From JL08 sp965363755 (GTDB taxonomy: Bacteria; Pseudomonadota; Alphaproteobacteria; Rhodobacterales; Rhodobacteraceae), in assembly GCA_965363755.1 (NCBI GenBank), contig CBDTVL010000216.1, positions 1-6,672 of the forward strand: DNA of 6,672 nucleotides, read 5' to 3'. Below, piece after piece: positions 1-6,200 of the stretch. The position numbers and the translations under genes are program-made. The notes under the pieces were generated by a model. That model saw only the letters and a list, made by a program, of their open reading frames with translations, was not told the origin of the DNA and ran no database searches. The number at the start of each line of letters is the position of its first letter. Positions within the stretch are counted from its first letter, which is position 1.

Positions 1-684
1 CTCTGGTTTCTGATAAAGCTCCAGCGGGGTGCCGACTTGCGCGATGCCTTTGTTGGCGAGCACCACAATCCGTGTGGCCAGCGTCATGGCCTCAACTTGA
101 TCATGGGTCACGTAGATCATCGTGGAGTTGGGCATGGATTCTTTGAGCTGCGCAATCTCGATCCGGGTGGCGACGCGCAGGGATGCATCAAGGTTGGAAA
201 GTGGTTCATCAAATAAATAGACTTTTGGGTCGCGCACAATCGACCGGCCAATCGCAACGCGCTGACGCTGACCGCCAGACAAAGCCTTTGGCAGGCGATC
301 CAGGTATTCATCCAATTGCAGAACTTTGGCGGCACGGTTGACGGCGGTATCAATCTCTTCCTTTGTCTTCTTGGCCAGCTTCAGGGCAAAGGCCATGTTG
401 TCGCGCACCGTCATATGCGGATAGAGCGCGTAAGACTGAAACACCATTGCGATGCCGCGCTGGGCAGGCGGCACATCATTCATCCGGTCTCCGTCGATCA
501 GCAATTCGCCCTCAGTGATTTTTTCAAGACCAGCGATCATACGCAATAGCGTGGACTTGCCACAGCCGGAAGGGCCGACAAATACAATCAGCTCTCCGGT
601 TTCGATATCCAGATTGATATTCTTGAGTACCTCGACCGTGCCGCCATACGACTTGCCGATATCCGTCAGTTTCAGGTCAGCCAC
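1..684 (-). CDS. aglK: AglK, alpha-glucoside ABC transporter ATP-binding protein (partial, C-terminus off the left edge)
   Basis: This is the ATPase that would power alpha-glucoside import through AglF and AglG on the cytoplasmic face of the inner membrane. The window shows 228 codons of a MalK/UgpC-type ATPase. All nucleotide-binding motifs are visible: Walker A GPSGCGKST (37-45), Q-loop Gln83, signature LSGGQ (135-139), Walker B VYLFDE (155-160), D-loop SNLD (163-166) and switch His194 in VTHDQ. MalK-like proteins run to about 360 residues, so the C-terminal regulatory (TOBE/OB) domain of about 130 residues is missing only because of the window edge. I chose the GTG start at 684 because AGGAGA at 697-692 lies 7 bases upstream and the protein then begins in the normal family way (ADLKLTDIGKSYGG). 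The nearby ATGs at 703 and 691 are out of frame. It is the last visible gene of the operon, 15 bases after aglA. Symbol rests on family resemblance and gene order; a general sugar MalK/UgpC ATPase is the alternative. Confidence 0.93.
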   Translation of the reverse strand, partial: MADLKLTDIGKSYGGTVEVLKNINLDIETGELIVFVGPSGCGKSTLLRMIAGLEKITEGELLIDGDRMNDVPPAQRGIAMVFQSYALYPHMTVRDNMAFALKLAKKTKEEIDTAVNRAAKVLQLDEYLDRLPKALSGGQRQRVAIGRSIVRDPKVYLFDEPLSNLDASLRVATRIEIAQLKESMPNSTMIYVTHDQVEAMTLATRIVVLANKGIAQVGTPLELYQKPE

Positions 685-697
685 GTGTCATTCTCCT
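685..697 (-). promoter_or_regulatory. Ribosome binding site fixing the GTG start of aglK
   Basis: AGGAGA at 697-692 is followed by a 7-base spacer and then GTG at 684-682. The spacer contains an out-of-frame ATG (691-689). The site begins 2 bases after the aglA stop codon (702-700), which suggests translational coupling with aglA. Confidence 0.75.
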
Positions 698-699
698 GT

Positions 700-2361
700 T
701 CATGTCGTTCTCAGCGCAAAACAGGGCTGCCATGGGCCCAGATGCAGTTTTCCGTCCTGCGCAGGACCCGTCGAGCCCAGTTCAGCGCCGATGGCGTGCC
801 ATTTTCCGTCCGGCATCACCATCTCCGATGGGGTTTCACTCAGATTGAAAGCGCAAAATATCTCTTGAATGTCGGTTTTTCGCACGAAATGCAGGACGTC
901 GCCCGATGCTGCTATCTGCGCATGCGCGCCTTTTACCAAAGGTTGATGTGTTCGTCGGAACGCGAGGGCACGGCGATAATGATGCAAAGGTGCAGCCGGG
1001 TCAGCTTCCTGCTGCGCAACTGACCTGTTCATATGATCATGAGTGATTGGCAACCATGGCTGTACCGTAGAAAAGCCGCCATTTTGATTGGACAACTCCC
1101 AGACCATTGGAGTACGGCACCCGTCCCTGCCCTTAAACTCGGGCCAGAATTCGATTCCGTAAGGGTCTTGCAGGTCTTCGAACGCAATGTCGGCTTCCGG
1201 CAGGCCCAATTCTTCGCCTTGGTACAGGCACAGAGATCCGCGCAAGGCGATCATCATCGTGGTGAACAGGCGATGCGCTGCAGGCGACAAGTTCCAGCGT
1301 GTGACGTGGCGCATGACATCGTGATTGGAAAAGGCCCAGCACGCCCAGCCATCCGGCGCGTACGCATCCAGCCGGTGCATCACATCTGCCACGCGCGCGG
1401 CGGTTAGCGGATTCTTGGCCAGAAACTCGAATGCGTAACACATGTGTATGCGCGTCTCACCGCTGGTGTATTCACCCAGCAGTTCTAACCCACGTTGCGC
1501 ATCGCCAACCTCACCTACAGCCGCTGCTGCCGGATACGCGTCAAGCAAGGCACGGAACCGCTCCAGAAACAGGATATTCTCTGGCTGGTTCTTGGAATAC
1601 AAATGCTCCTGATGATTGTAGGGGTTCACTGAAGGCGCGATGTCTGCGTTGCGTTGCGCTGGCGGAAGAGCCGGGTTATCGCGCAACTCTTTGTCGGCAA
1701 AATAAAAATTGATTGTGTCAAGTCGGAATCCATCAACACCGCGATCCAGCCAAAACCGCGTTGCATCAAGTACAGCGTCTTGAACTTCTGGATTGTGGAA
1801 ATTTAAGTCCGGTTGCGAGCTCAGGAAATTGTGCAGATAATACTGTTCGCGCTGGGCGTTCCAGTGCCACGCGGGCCCGCCAAAAATCGACAGCCAGTTG
1901 TTTGGGGGCGTCCCATCCGGCTTTGGATCAGACCACACGTACCAGTCAGATTTACCGTTTTCACGCCCTTTGGCCGAAGTCTGGAACCATGGGTGCTGAT
2001 CACTGGTGTGGCTCAGCACCAGATCGATCATCACCTTCAGTCCAAAGCAGTGTGCCGTCTCAATCAGCACGTCGAAATCGGCCAGCGAGCCAAACATCGG
2101 ATCGACATCACAGTAATCACTGACGTCATATCCGAAATCTTTCATCGGAGACGTAAAAAACGGCGATATCCAGATCGCGTCCACCCCCAGCGAAGCGATG
2201 TGGGGCAACCGCTGCACAATGCCCAACAAGTCGCCGATCCCGTCGCCATTGCTGTCCTGATAGCTGCGCGGGTATATCTGATAGATCACTGCGCCGCGCC
2301 ACCAGTCAGCGTCAATGGCTCCCGATTTCGCCGGCATGTCGATATGCTGCACTTTGGTCAT
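700..2361 (-). CDS. aglA: AglA, cytoplasmic GH13 alpha-glucosidase
   Basis: This 553-residue glycoside hydrolase family 13 enzyme would release glucose from imported alpha-glucosides. It has no signal peptide, so it should act in the cytoplasm. The (beta/alpha)8 landmarks are all present: a Ca-loop-like DSNGDGIGD (36-44), region I with Asp113 and His118 (DLVLSH), the QPDLN motif (183-187) of the oligo-1,6-glucosidase/alpha-glucosidase subfamily, nucleophile Asp215 in GFRLDTIN, acid/base Glu284 in AVGEVGD, and transition-state stabiliser Asp348 in FSNHD. The residue after the nucleophile is Thr216. Enzymes that attack alpha-1,6 bonds usually have Val there, so alpha-1,4 (maltose-like) or sucrose specificity is more likely. 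The sequence resembles the alphaproteobacterial/Halomonas GH13_23 type. The ATG at 2361 is preceded by only a weak GAAAG (2373-2369, 7-base spacer). A second ATG at codon 9 is possible but has no better site. Gaps are 17 bases from aglG and 15 bases to aglK. Confidence 0.95.
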   Translation of the reverse strand: MTKVQHIDMPAKSGAIDADWWRGAVIYQIYPRSYQDSNGDGIGDLLGIVQRLPHIASLGVDAIWISPFFTSPMKDFGYDVSDYCDVDPMFGSLADFDVLIETAHCFGLKVMIDLVLSHTSDQHPWFQTSAKGRENGKSDWYVWSDPKPDGTPPNNWLSIFGGPAWHWNAQREQYYLHNFLSSQPDLNFHNPEVQDAVLDATRFWLDRGVDGFRLDTINFYFADKELRDNPALPPAQRNADIAPSVNPYNHQEHLYSKNQPENILFLERFRALLDAYPAAAAVGEVGDAQRGLELLGEYTSGETRIHMCYAFEFLAKNPLTAARVADVMHRLDAYAPDGWACWAFSNHDVMRHVTRWNLSPAAHRLFTTMMIALRGSLCLYQGEELGLPEADIAFEDLQDPYGIEFWPEFKGRDGCRTPMVWELSNQNGGFSTVQPWLPITHDHMNRSVAQQEADPAAPLHHYRRALAFRRTHQPLVKGAHAQIAASGDVLHFVRKTDIQEIFCAFNLSETPSEMVMPDGKWHAIGAELGSTGPAQDGKLHLGPWQPCFALRTT

Positions 2362-2378
2362 GATCGAGCTTTCAAAAT

Positions 2379-3503
2379 CTATTTGACGGACCCGGCCAGA
2401 AGGCCGCGCACGAGATAGCGTTGCATGGTGAAAAAGACGAGGAGCGGAACTGCGATAGAGATGAAGGCGGCCCCCGCAAGAATGCCCCAGTCCCCGCCAC
2501 GCGACCCCAGAAGGTCGTCTGCGATTTTGACTGTCATCACCCAGGATTCAGAATTTGAGGGCAAAAACACTTTAGCGACAAGCAGGTCATTCCACGTCCA
2601 CAGAAACTGGAAGATGGCAAAAGACGCCAAGGCCGGAAAACTCAGCGGCAGAACAATCTTGGTAAAAACCTGAAAATCCGTCGCTCCGTCGACCTTGGCG
2701 CTTTCAATAATATCGCGCGGCAGGCCGACCATGTAATTCCTCAGCAGGTAAATCGCCAGCGGCAAGCCAAATCCAGTGTGCGCCATCCAGATGCCCAAAA
2801 AGCTCTGACCGATGCCCACCTTATTGTGCAACTGCAACAGCGGCACCAGCGCCAGTTGCAGCGGGACCACCAGCAGCCCAACGACCATTGCAATCAACAA
2901 TCCGCGACCGGCGAACTCCATCCACGCCAACGCATAAGCAGCAAACGCAGCGATCAGAATCGGAATGATCGTTGCCGGGATTGTCACGGTCAGCGTGTTG
3001 ATGAAGGCAATATCCATATTGGATGACTTCATGATGGTCTTATAGTTATCCAGCGAGAAATCAGGCGGCGTGTCCGTCGAGTAATAGATACTCGGATCAC
3101 GTTTGATCTCCTGCGGAGAGGTATAGACAAAATCGCCATTGGCTTGCAGCGTCAGCTTGCGGTCTTTGCTCAGGTCTGCTGTCTCTCCTGCGGCCGAGGC
3201 CGTCGGATTGTTCCGAGCCCCGCCAAAACGAATTACTTTGCTGTTATTGTTCTCGAAGATATTGCCTTCGATGATGTAGTTGTCGCCGTCTTGTCGGACG
3301 GTGCCCGCATCTGCCTTGGCCTGAAAGTTCTGCTCCACCGAGAACGGAGACAGCCACCATCCCGAGGCCGAAATCTGATCGCGGTCGCGAAACGACGAAA
3401 CCAGCAAACCGACTGTGGGGACGAGCCAGAGAACCACCAGCAGGATAACCGAGATATTGACGGCCCATGTTAGGGAAGACTTTGTGCCTGCAATGTTGTC
3501 CAT
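2379..3503 (-). CDS. aglG: AglG, MalG-type inner-membrane permease with a periplasmic insertion
   Basis: This 374-residue subunit would pair with AglF to form the membrane channel. By eye there are six membrane segments: about 13-36, 166-194, 200-223, 236-255, 287-310 and 340-360. The EAA loop that docks on the ATPase is present as E267-S-A-K-V-D-G273 with Pro286 (consensus EAA---G---------I-LP). The protein is longer than the roughly 280-300 residues of standard MalG proteins. A hydrophilic stretch of about 110 residues (about 40-150) sits between membrane segments 1 and 2 and should face the periplasm. AglG proteins of the agl operon type are known to be longer than MalG, so I treat this as a family trait. 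The ATG at 3503 has a strong AAGGAG (3515-3510) that touches the aglF stop codon, with an 11-base gap between the genes, which points to tight translational coupling. A MalG-type permease for another disaccharide is the alternative. Confidence 0.93.
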   Translation of the reverse strand: MDNIAGTKSSLTWAVNISVILLVVLWLVPTVGLLVSSFRDRDQISASGWWLSPFSVEQNFQAKADAGTVRQDGDNYIIEGNIFENNNSKVIRFGGARNNPTASAAGETADLSKDRKLTLQANGDFVYTSPQEIKRDPSIYYSTDTPPDFSLDNYKTIMKSSNMDIAFINTLTVTIPATIIPILIAAFAAYALAWMEFAGRGLLIAMVVGLLVVPLQLALVPLLQLHNKVGIGQSFLGIWMAHTGFGLPLAIYLLRNYMVGLPRDIIESAKVDGATDFQVFTKIVLPLSFPALASFAIFQFLWTWNDLLVAKVFLPSNSESWVMTVKIADDLLGSRGGDWGILAGAAFISIAVPLLVFFTMQRYLVRGLLAGSVK

Positions 3504-3514
3504 TGATCTCTCCT

Positions 3515-4495
3515 TCAGCGCATTTCTGCGCGGGCTTGGCGGATATTCCAGATCATGACCGGCAGAACGATAATCATGATGACGAAGGCCACCGCAGTGG
3601 CACGCCCGTCATCCCGGAACATGTACGACATCATGTAGCTGGGCAGGATTTCGGTGCCGAAATTTCCGCCTGTCATCGTGTAGACGATATCAAAAACCTT
3701 GAGCACAAGGATGGTGATCGTCGTCCAGACCACAACGATCGTGCCCATGATCTGCGGTACCTTGATTCTGAAAAACACCTGAAACGGATTGGCGCCGTCT
3801 ATGATCGCGGCCTCGATTGTCTCTTCCGGAATGCCACGCAGGGCGGCAGACAGGATCACCATGGCAAAACCAGTCTGGATCCAGACCAGAATGAACATCA
3901 AGAAGAAGTTATTCCAGAACGCCAACTGCAACACATCGACGGGTTGCTCGGCGCCAAAGAGCTGGCGAACTGCGTTGATCAGGCCGATGTCGCCGTCATT
4001 GGCATAAACAAATTTCCAGATCAGCGAGGCACCGACGAAAGAGATCGCCATTGGCATAAAGATCAGCGATTTCGCGATGTTGCCCCACTTCATCCGATCT
4101 GTCAGCTGCGCGACAAGCAGACCAAAGAACGTGGCAGAGGCGGGCACCACCAGTACCCAAAGAAAGTTGTTAAATAGCGCCGTCTGAAACCCATCATCGG
4201 CAAACATGGCCTGATAATTACCCAAGCCAATGAATTCGTCGCCCGAGCGGTTAAAAAGCGACCGCCAAAAAGAACCCACTACCGGATAAAGCAGATAGAG
4301 ACCCAAAGCAGCCAACGCCGGAAACAGAAACAACCACGGACGCACAAGATTGGCGCGGTTGATGTTTTTACCCGGGTTCTCGACCCGCGTCGGAAAGATG
4401 ACTTTATCGAGGATCAGGTTTGACAGGTAGAAATACCCAACACAGCCACCGACTCCGATGAAAACTGTCAAAATTCCCTGCACCAACGGTGACAT
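3515..4495 (-). CDS. aglF: AglF, MalF-type inner-membrane permease
   Basis: This 326-residue permease would form the translocation channel with AglG. An N-terminal membrane segment (about 7-28) and a polar linker precede the transport core, whose membrane segments lie at about 52-75, 109-131, 142-162, 194-217, 252-272 and 297-317. The extra N-terminal part is typical of MalF-like subunits. The EAA loop reads E228-A-A-I-I-D-G234 and ends at Pro247, matching the ATPase-docking consensus. I start the gene at ATG 4495 because GGGAGG (4508-4503) lies 7 bases upstream. A longer frame from TTG at 4510 would place that ribosome binding site inside the gene. The gene follows aglE after an 89-base gap with a hairpin and precedes aglG by 11 bases. 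Which sugar passes through cannot be told from the permease itself; the assignment rests on the neighbouring binding protein and glucosidase. Confidence 0.94.
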   Translation of the reverse strand: MSPLVQGILTVFIGVGGCVGYFYLSNLILDKVIFPTRVENPGKNINRANLVRPWLFLFPALAALGLYLLYPVVGSFWRSLFNRSGDEFIGLGNYQAMFADDGFQTALFNNFLWVLVVPASATFFGLLVAQLTDRMKWGNIAKSLIFMPMAISFVGASLIWKFVYANDGDIGLINAVRQLFGAEQPVDVLQLAFWNNFFLMFILVWIQTGFAMVILSAALRGIPEETIEAAIIDGANPFQVFFRIKVPQIMGTIVVVWTTITILVLKVFDIVYTMTGGNFGTEILPSYMMSYMFRDDGRATAVAFVIMIIVLPVMIWNIRQARAEMR

Positions 4496-4508
4496 CAGGA
4501 TCCCTCCC
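4496..4508 (-). promoter_or_regulatory. Ribosome binding site deciding the aglF start
   Basis: GGGAGG at 4508-4503 is followed by a 7-base spacer and ATG at 4495-4493. It rules out the in-frame TTG at 4510, whose reading frame would run through this site. Confidence 0.8.
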
Positions 4509-4532
4509 AAGATTTGAGCGTATGTTGATTTC

Positions 4533-4566
4533 CGGAGTCCGGCAGCTATTTCTGCGCCGAACTCCG
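4533..4566 (-). promoter_or_regulatory. Intercistronic hairpin between aglE and aglF
   Basis: In the aglE–aglF gap the transcript can fold into an 11-bp stem (CGGAGUUCGGC against GCCGGACUCCG) with one G·U pair and a 12-base loop. The arms lie at 4556-4566 and 4533-4543. The stem starts 18 bases after the aglE stop and ends 24 bases before the aglF ribosome binding site. The odd position is C·A on the plus strand but G·U in the minus-strand RNA, so the structure suits the operon transcript. It is followed by GGAAATC, not a U run, so it is not a standard intrinsic terminator. The likely role, by analogy with binding-protein operons such as malE–malF, is protection of the upstream aglE mRNA, giving more binding protein than permease. 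Confidence 0.65.
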
Positions 4567-4584
4567 ATTGTCATTTGCGCAGGT

Positions 4585-5940
4585 TTACTGGATTGCGTCC
4601 CAGCGTTCCTGAATGGATTTGGCCACGGTTGCTGCGTCGGCTCCGGTGACATAATCCACCATACCAGTCCAGAAGGCACCCGCACCAATCTCGCCCGGCA
4701 TCAGGTCTGATCCGTCAAACCGGAACGTTGTCGCGTTGAGCAGAATATCACCCTGAGCACGCAGACTATCGTCTGCATATGTGGCTGGGTTCACGCCTTT
4801 ATGCGGGGTCAGGAACCCCCCCTGCACCATCCACAATTCATGCGAAATCGGCGCTTTCATGAACTCGATAAATGCATTGGTCGCCTCGGACGGGTTGGTG
4901 ATCGCAAACAGCGCTCCTGCGCCTAGGACTGGCTTGCCAAGATCCTTTCCAGCATAGGCCGGGAAGTAGAAGAAATCGACATCTTCCCCCACAACAGTGC
5001 CGTCCGGGAAAAACGCCGGGATAAAAGAGGCCTGACGGTGCATGTAGCATTTGGGCGGGATTGAGAAGAGGCCAGCAGGGCTGTCGCGGAAGTCAGTGTT
5101 TGCAACCGCGACGGAACCACCATCAACATAAGCGTCGTTCAGGGCAAAATAGCCAAATTCTTCCATCGCTGCGATGATTTTTGGATCGTCAAACTTCATC
5201 TCGTTTGCAACCCATGCATCATAGTCGGCAGGGGATTGCGTCCGCAGCATCATTTCTTCGACCCAGTCTGTCGCAGGCCAGCCTGTTGCCGCTCCTGAAC
5301 CCAAACCGATACACCACGGCGTTCCGCCATCTTCGACAACCTGATCCGTAAGCTCTTTAAGCTCTTCCATCGACTGGGGGATATCGTAACCAGACTCGTC
5401 AAAGGCCTCCGGAGAATACCAGACCAGCGATTTCACATCGACGCGGTAAAACATGCCGTAGAGTTGGGGATTGCCATCTGCGTCTCCATAGGTCCCCAGA
5501 TCAACCCAAGACTGACCAGCGGCAAAGTTATCTCGAATCCACTCCCCTGACCCATCAGCCAACGGCGTTAGCAGACCTTGCCCTGCCAGATCGGCGGCAA
5601 GCCCAGGCTGAGGAAAAGCCGCGAGGTTTGGCGCCGAACCTGACCGTGTGGAAATCACTATATCCTGCTCAAAGCTGTCCGATCCGGAGTAATTCACCGT
5701 CGCGCCGGTCGCACTTTCAAAATACGAAAACACCTTGTCGACTTTTTCTTTCTCATTGCCAGTCCAAGCTCCGGTAATTTCGACGGTCTGACCGGCTAAA
5801 TCATACTTATCTGCAAAGGCGGTATAACTGTCCCAGCTGAAATCCCCTTCGCCTACAGCAAATGGCTGATGCCCATCTGCATGCGCCATGGAAGCAGCAA
5901 TGGCCAACAATCCCGCGCCAGCATAATAACGTCCGTTCAT
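4585..5940 (-). CDS. aglE: AglE, periplasmic alpha-glucoside-binding protein
   Basis: This 451-residue family 1 (MalE-like) solute-binding protein would capture alpha-glucosides in the periplasm and deliver them to AglF/AglG. The N-terminus is a short Sec signal peptide: positively charged at Arg4, hydrophobic about 7-18, with probable cleavage after Ala-His-Ala (residues 19-21) before Asp22. No lipobox cysteine is present, so the mature protein should be soluble. The mature part begins a sugar-binding fold with ITGAWTGNEKEKVDKVFSYF (55-74). Only two cysteines occur in the whole protein, Cys210 and Cys298, which could form a disulfide. I start at ATG 5940 because GGGAGG (5951-5946) lies 5 bases upstream and the signal peptide begins there. 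The frame is open further upstream to TTG 6042, but that would run through the operator and the -10 element. It is the first gene of the operon, as usual for binding proteins. The ligand (maltose, sucrose, trehalose or others) cannot be fixed from sequence alone. Confidence 0.94.
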   Translation of the reverse strand: MNGRYYAGAGLLAIAASMAHADGHQPFAVGEGDFSWDSYTAFADKYDLAGQTVEITGAWTGNEKEKVDKVFSYFESATGATVNYSGSDSFEQDIVISTRSGSAPNLAAFPQPGLAADLAGQGLLTPLADGSGEWIRDNFAAGQSWVDLGTYGDADGNPQLYGMFYRVDVKSLVWYSPEAFDESGYDIPQSMEELKELTDQVVEDGGTPWCIGLGSGAATGWPATDWVEEMMLRTQSPADYDAWVANEMKFDDPKIIAAMEEFGYFALNDAYVDGGSVAVANTDFRDSPAGLFSIPPKCYMHRQASFIPAFFPDGTVVGEDVDFFYFPAYAGKDLGKPVLGAGALFAITNPSEATNAFIEFMKAPISHELWMVQGGFLTPHKGVNPATYADDSLRAQGDILLNATTFRFDGSDLMPGEIGAGAFWTGMVDYVTGADAATVAKSIQERWDAIQ

Positions 5941-5945
5941 AGTGT

Positions 5946-5951
5946 CCTCCC
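5946..5951 (-). promoter_or_regulatory. Ribosome binding site of aglE
   Basis: GGGAGG with a 5-base spacer precedes ATG 5940. It supports this start over in-frame ATGs at 6006 and 5976, which lack comparable sites. Confidence 0.8.
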
Positions 5952-5955
5952 GTTG

Positions 5956-5975
5956 TGGCGCCGGCCTGGGCGCCA
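5956..5975 (-). promoter_or_regulatory. GC-rich hairpin in the aglE leader
   Basis: The predicted aglE leader RNA contains TGGCGCC (5975-5969), a 6-base loop and GGCGCCA (5962-5956), a perfect 7-bp stem. It ends 4 bases upstream of the GGGAGG ribosome binding site. The lack of a U run argues against a terminator. It could set translation efficiency or stabilise the 5' end of the transcript; no function is established by the sequence. Confidence 0.45.
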
Positions 5976-6006
5976 TCTTTTTCACTAGCCGCTTAGAGAG
6001 AATCAT

Positions 6007-6024
6007 ACTCAAAGCGCTTTGAGT
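6007..6024. promoter_or_regulatory. AglR operator O1 in front of aglE
   Basis: ACTCAAAGCGCTTTGAGT is a perfect 18-bp palindrome with the central CG step typical of LacI-family operators. It covers roughly +1 to +18 of the predicted aglE transcript, a position suited to repression. It shares the 12-bp core CAAAGCGCTTTG with the site in front of aglR. Assignment to AglR is inferred from the adjacent regulator gene. Confidence 0.85.
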
Positions 6025-6030
6025 GTTTCG

Positions 6031-6059
6031 AAAATGACGCAAGACCCATATTCTGTCAA
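6031..6059 (-). promoter_or_regulatory. Sigma70-like promoter of the aglEFGAK operon
   Basis: A perfect -35 TTGACA (6059-6054) is followed after 17 bases by CATTTT (6036-6031), which matches the -10 consensus at three of six positions. Transcription would start near 6024, at the first base of operator O1, giving a leader of about 85 bases. An AT-rich stretch (about 6070-6105) upstream could act as an UP element. The -10 is poor, so the exact start is uncertain. Confidence 0.65.
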
Positions 6060-6131
6060 CTCAGACGTGCAAAAATCTCAATTTTTATTGATAATACTAG
6101 AAAACGGACCTCCACCAGTTTCAATTCACCT

Positions 6132-6160
6132 TTGACTGATCCGCGATGACCCCCTACAGT
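6132..6160 (+). promoter_or_regulatory. Sigma70-like promoter of aglR
   Basis: TTGACT (6132-6137) and TACAGT (6155-6160) are separated by exactly 17 bases and match the consensus at five and four of six positions. Transcription would start near 6167, about 5 bases before operator O2 and about 34 bases before the aglR start codon. Confidence 0.65.
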
Positions 6161-6171
6161 CTCCCAAAATA

Positions 6172-6185
6172 CCAAAGCGCTTTGG
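6172..6185. promoter_or_regulatory. AglR operator O2 in front of aglR
   Basis: CCAAAGCGCTTTGG is a perfect 14-bp palindrome with the same 12-bp core as O1. It lies just after the predicted aglR start of transcription and 15 bases before the ATG, so it should mediate autorepression. It is shorter than O1, which may mean weaker binding. Confidence 0.82.
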
Positions 6186-6200
6186 ATACGGACGGCCGCA

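Noticed and set aside
1813..2418. Plus-strand open frame of 201 codons opposite the 5' part of aglA
   Set aside because: It is antisense to conserved GH13 motifs, has no family resemblance, and crosses the aglG–aglA junction.
3467..4177. Long plus-strand open frame of 236 codons opposite aglF
   Set aside because: Its translation is rich in His, Arg, Asp and Gln with no domain, as expected for the reverse complement of a hydrophobic permease gene.
4533..4566. Rho-independent terminator after aglE
   Set aside because: The stem is strong but no U run follows it, and aglF, aglG, aglA and aglK have no other visible promoter, so a full stop here is unlikely.
5941..6042. N-terminal extension of aglE up to TTG 6042, or to ATG 6006
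   Set aside because: The extension would run through operator O1 (and the -10 element for the longest form) and bury the signal peptide. The ATG at 5940 has a strong ribosome binding site and a normal signal sequence.
6071..6104. Additional promoter or small hairpin in the AT-rich middle of the aglE–aglR region
   Set aside because: GATAAT and TATTAT look like -10 elements, but no acceptable -35 lies at the right distance. The AAAAAT/ATTTTT repeat is too weak to call a structure.
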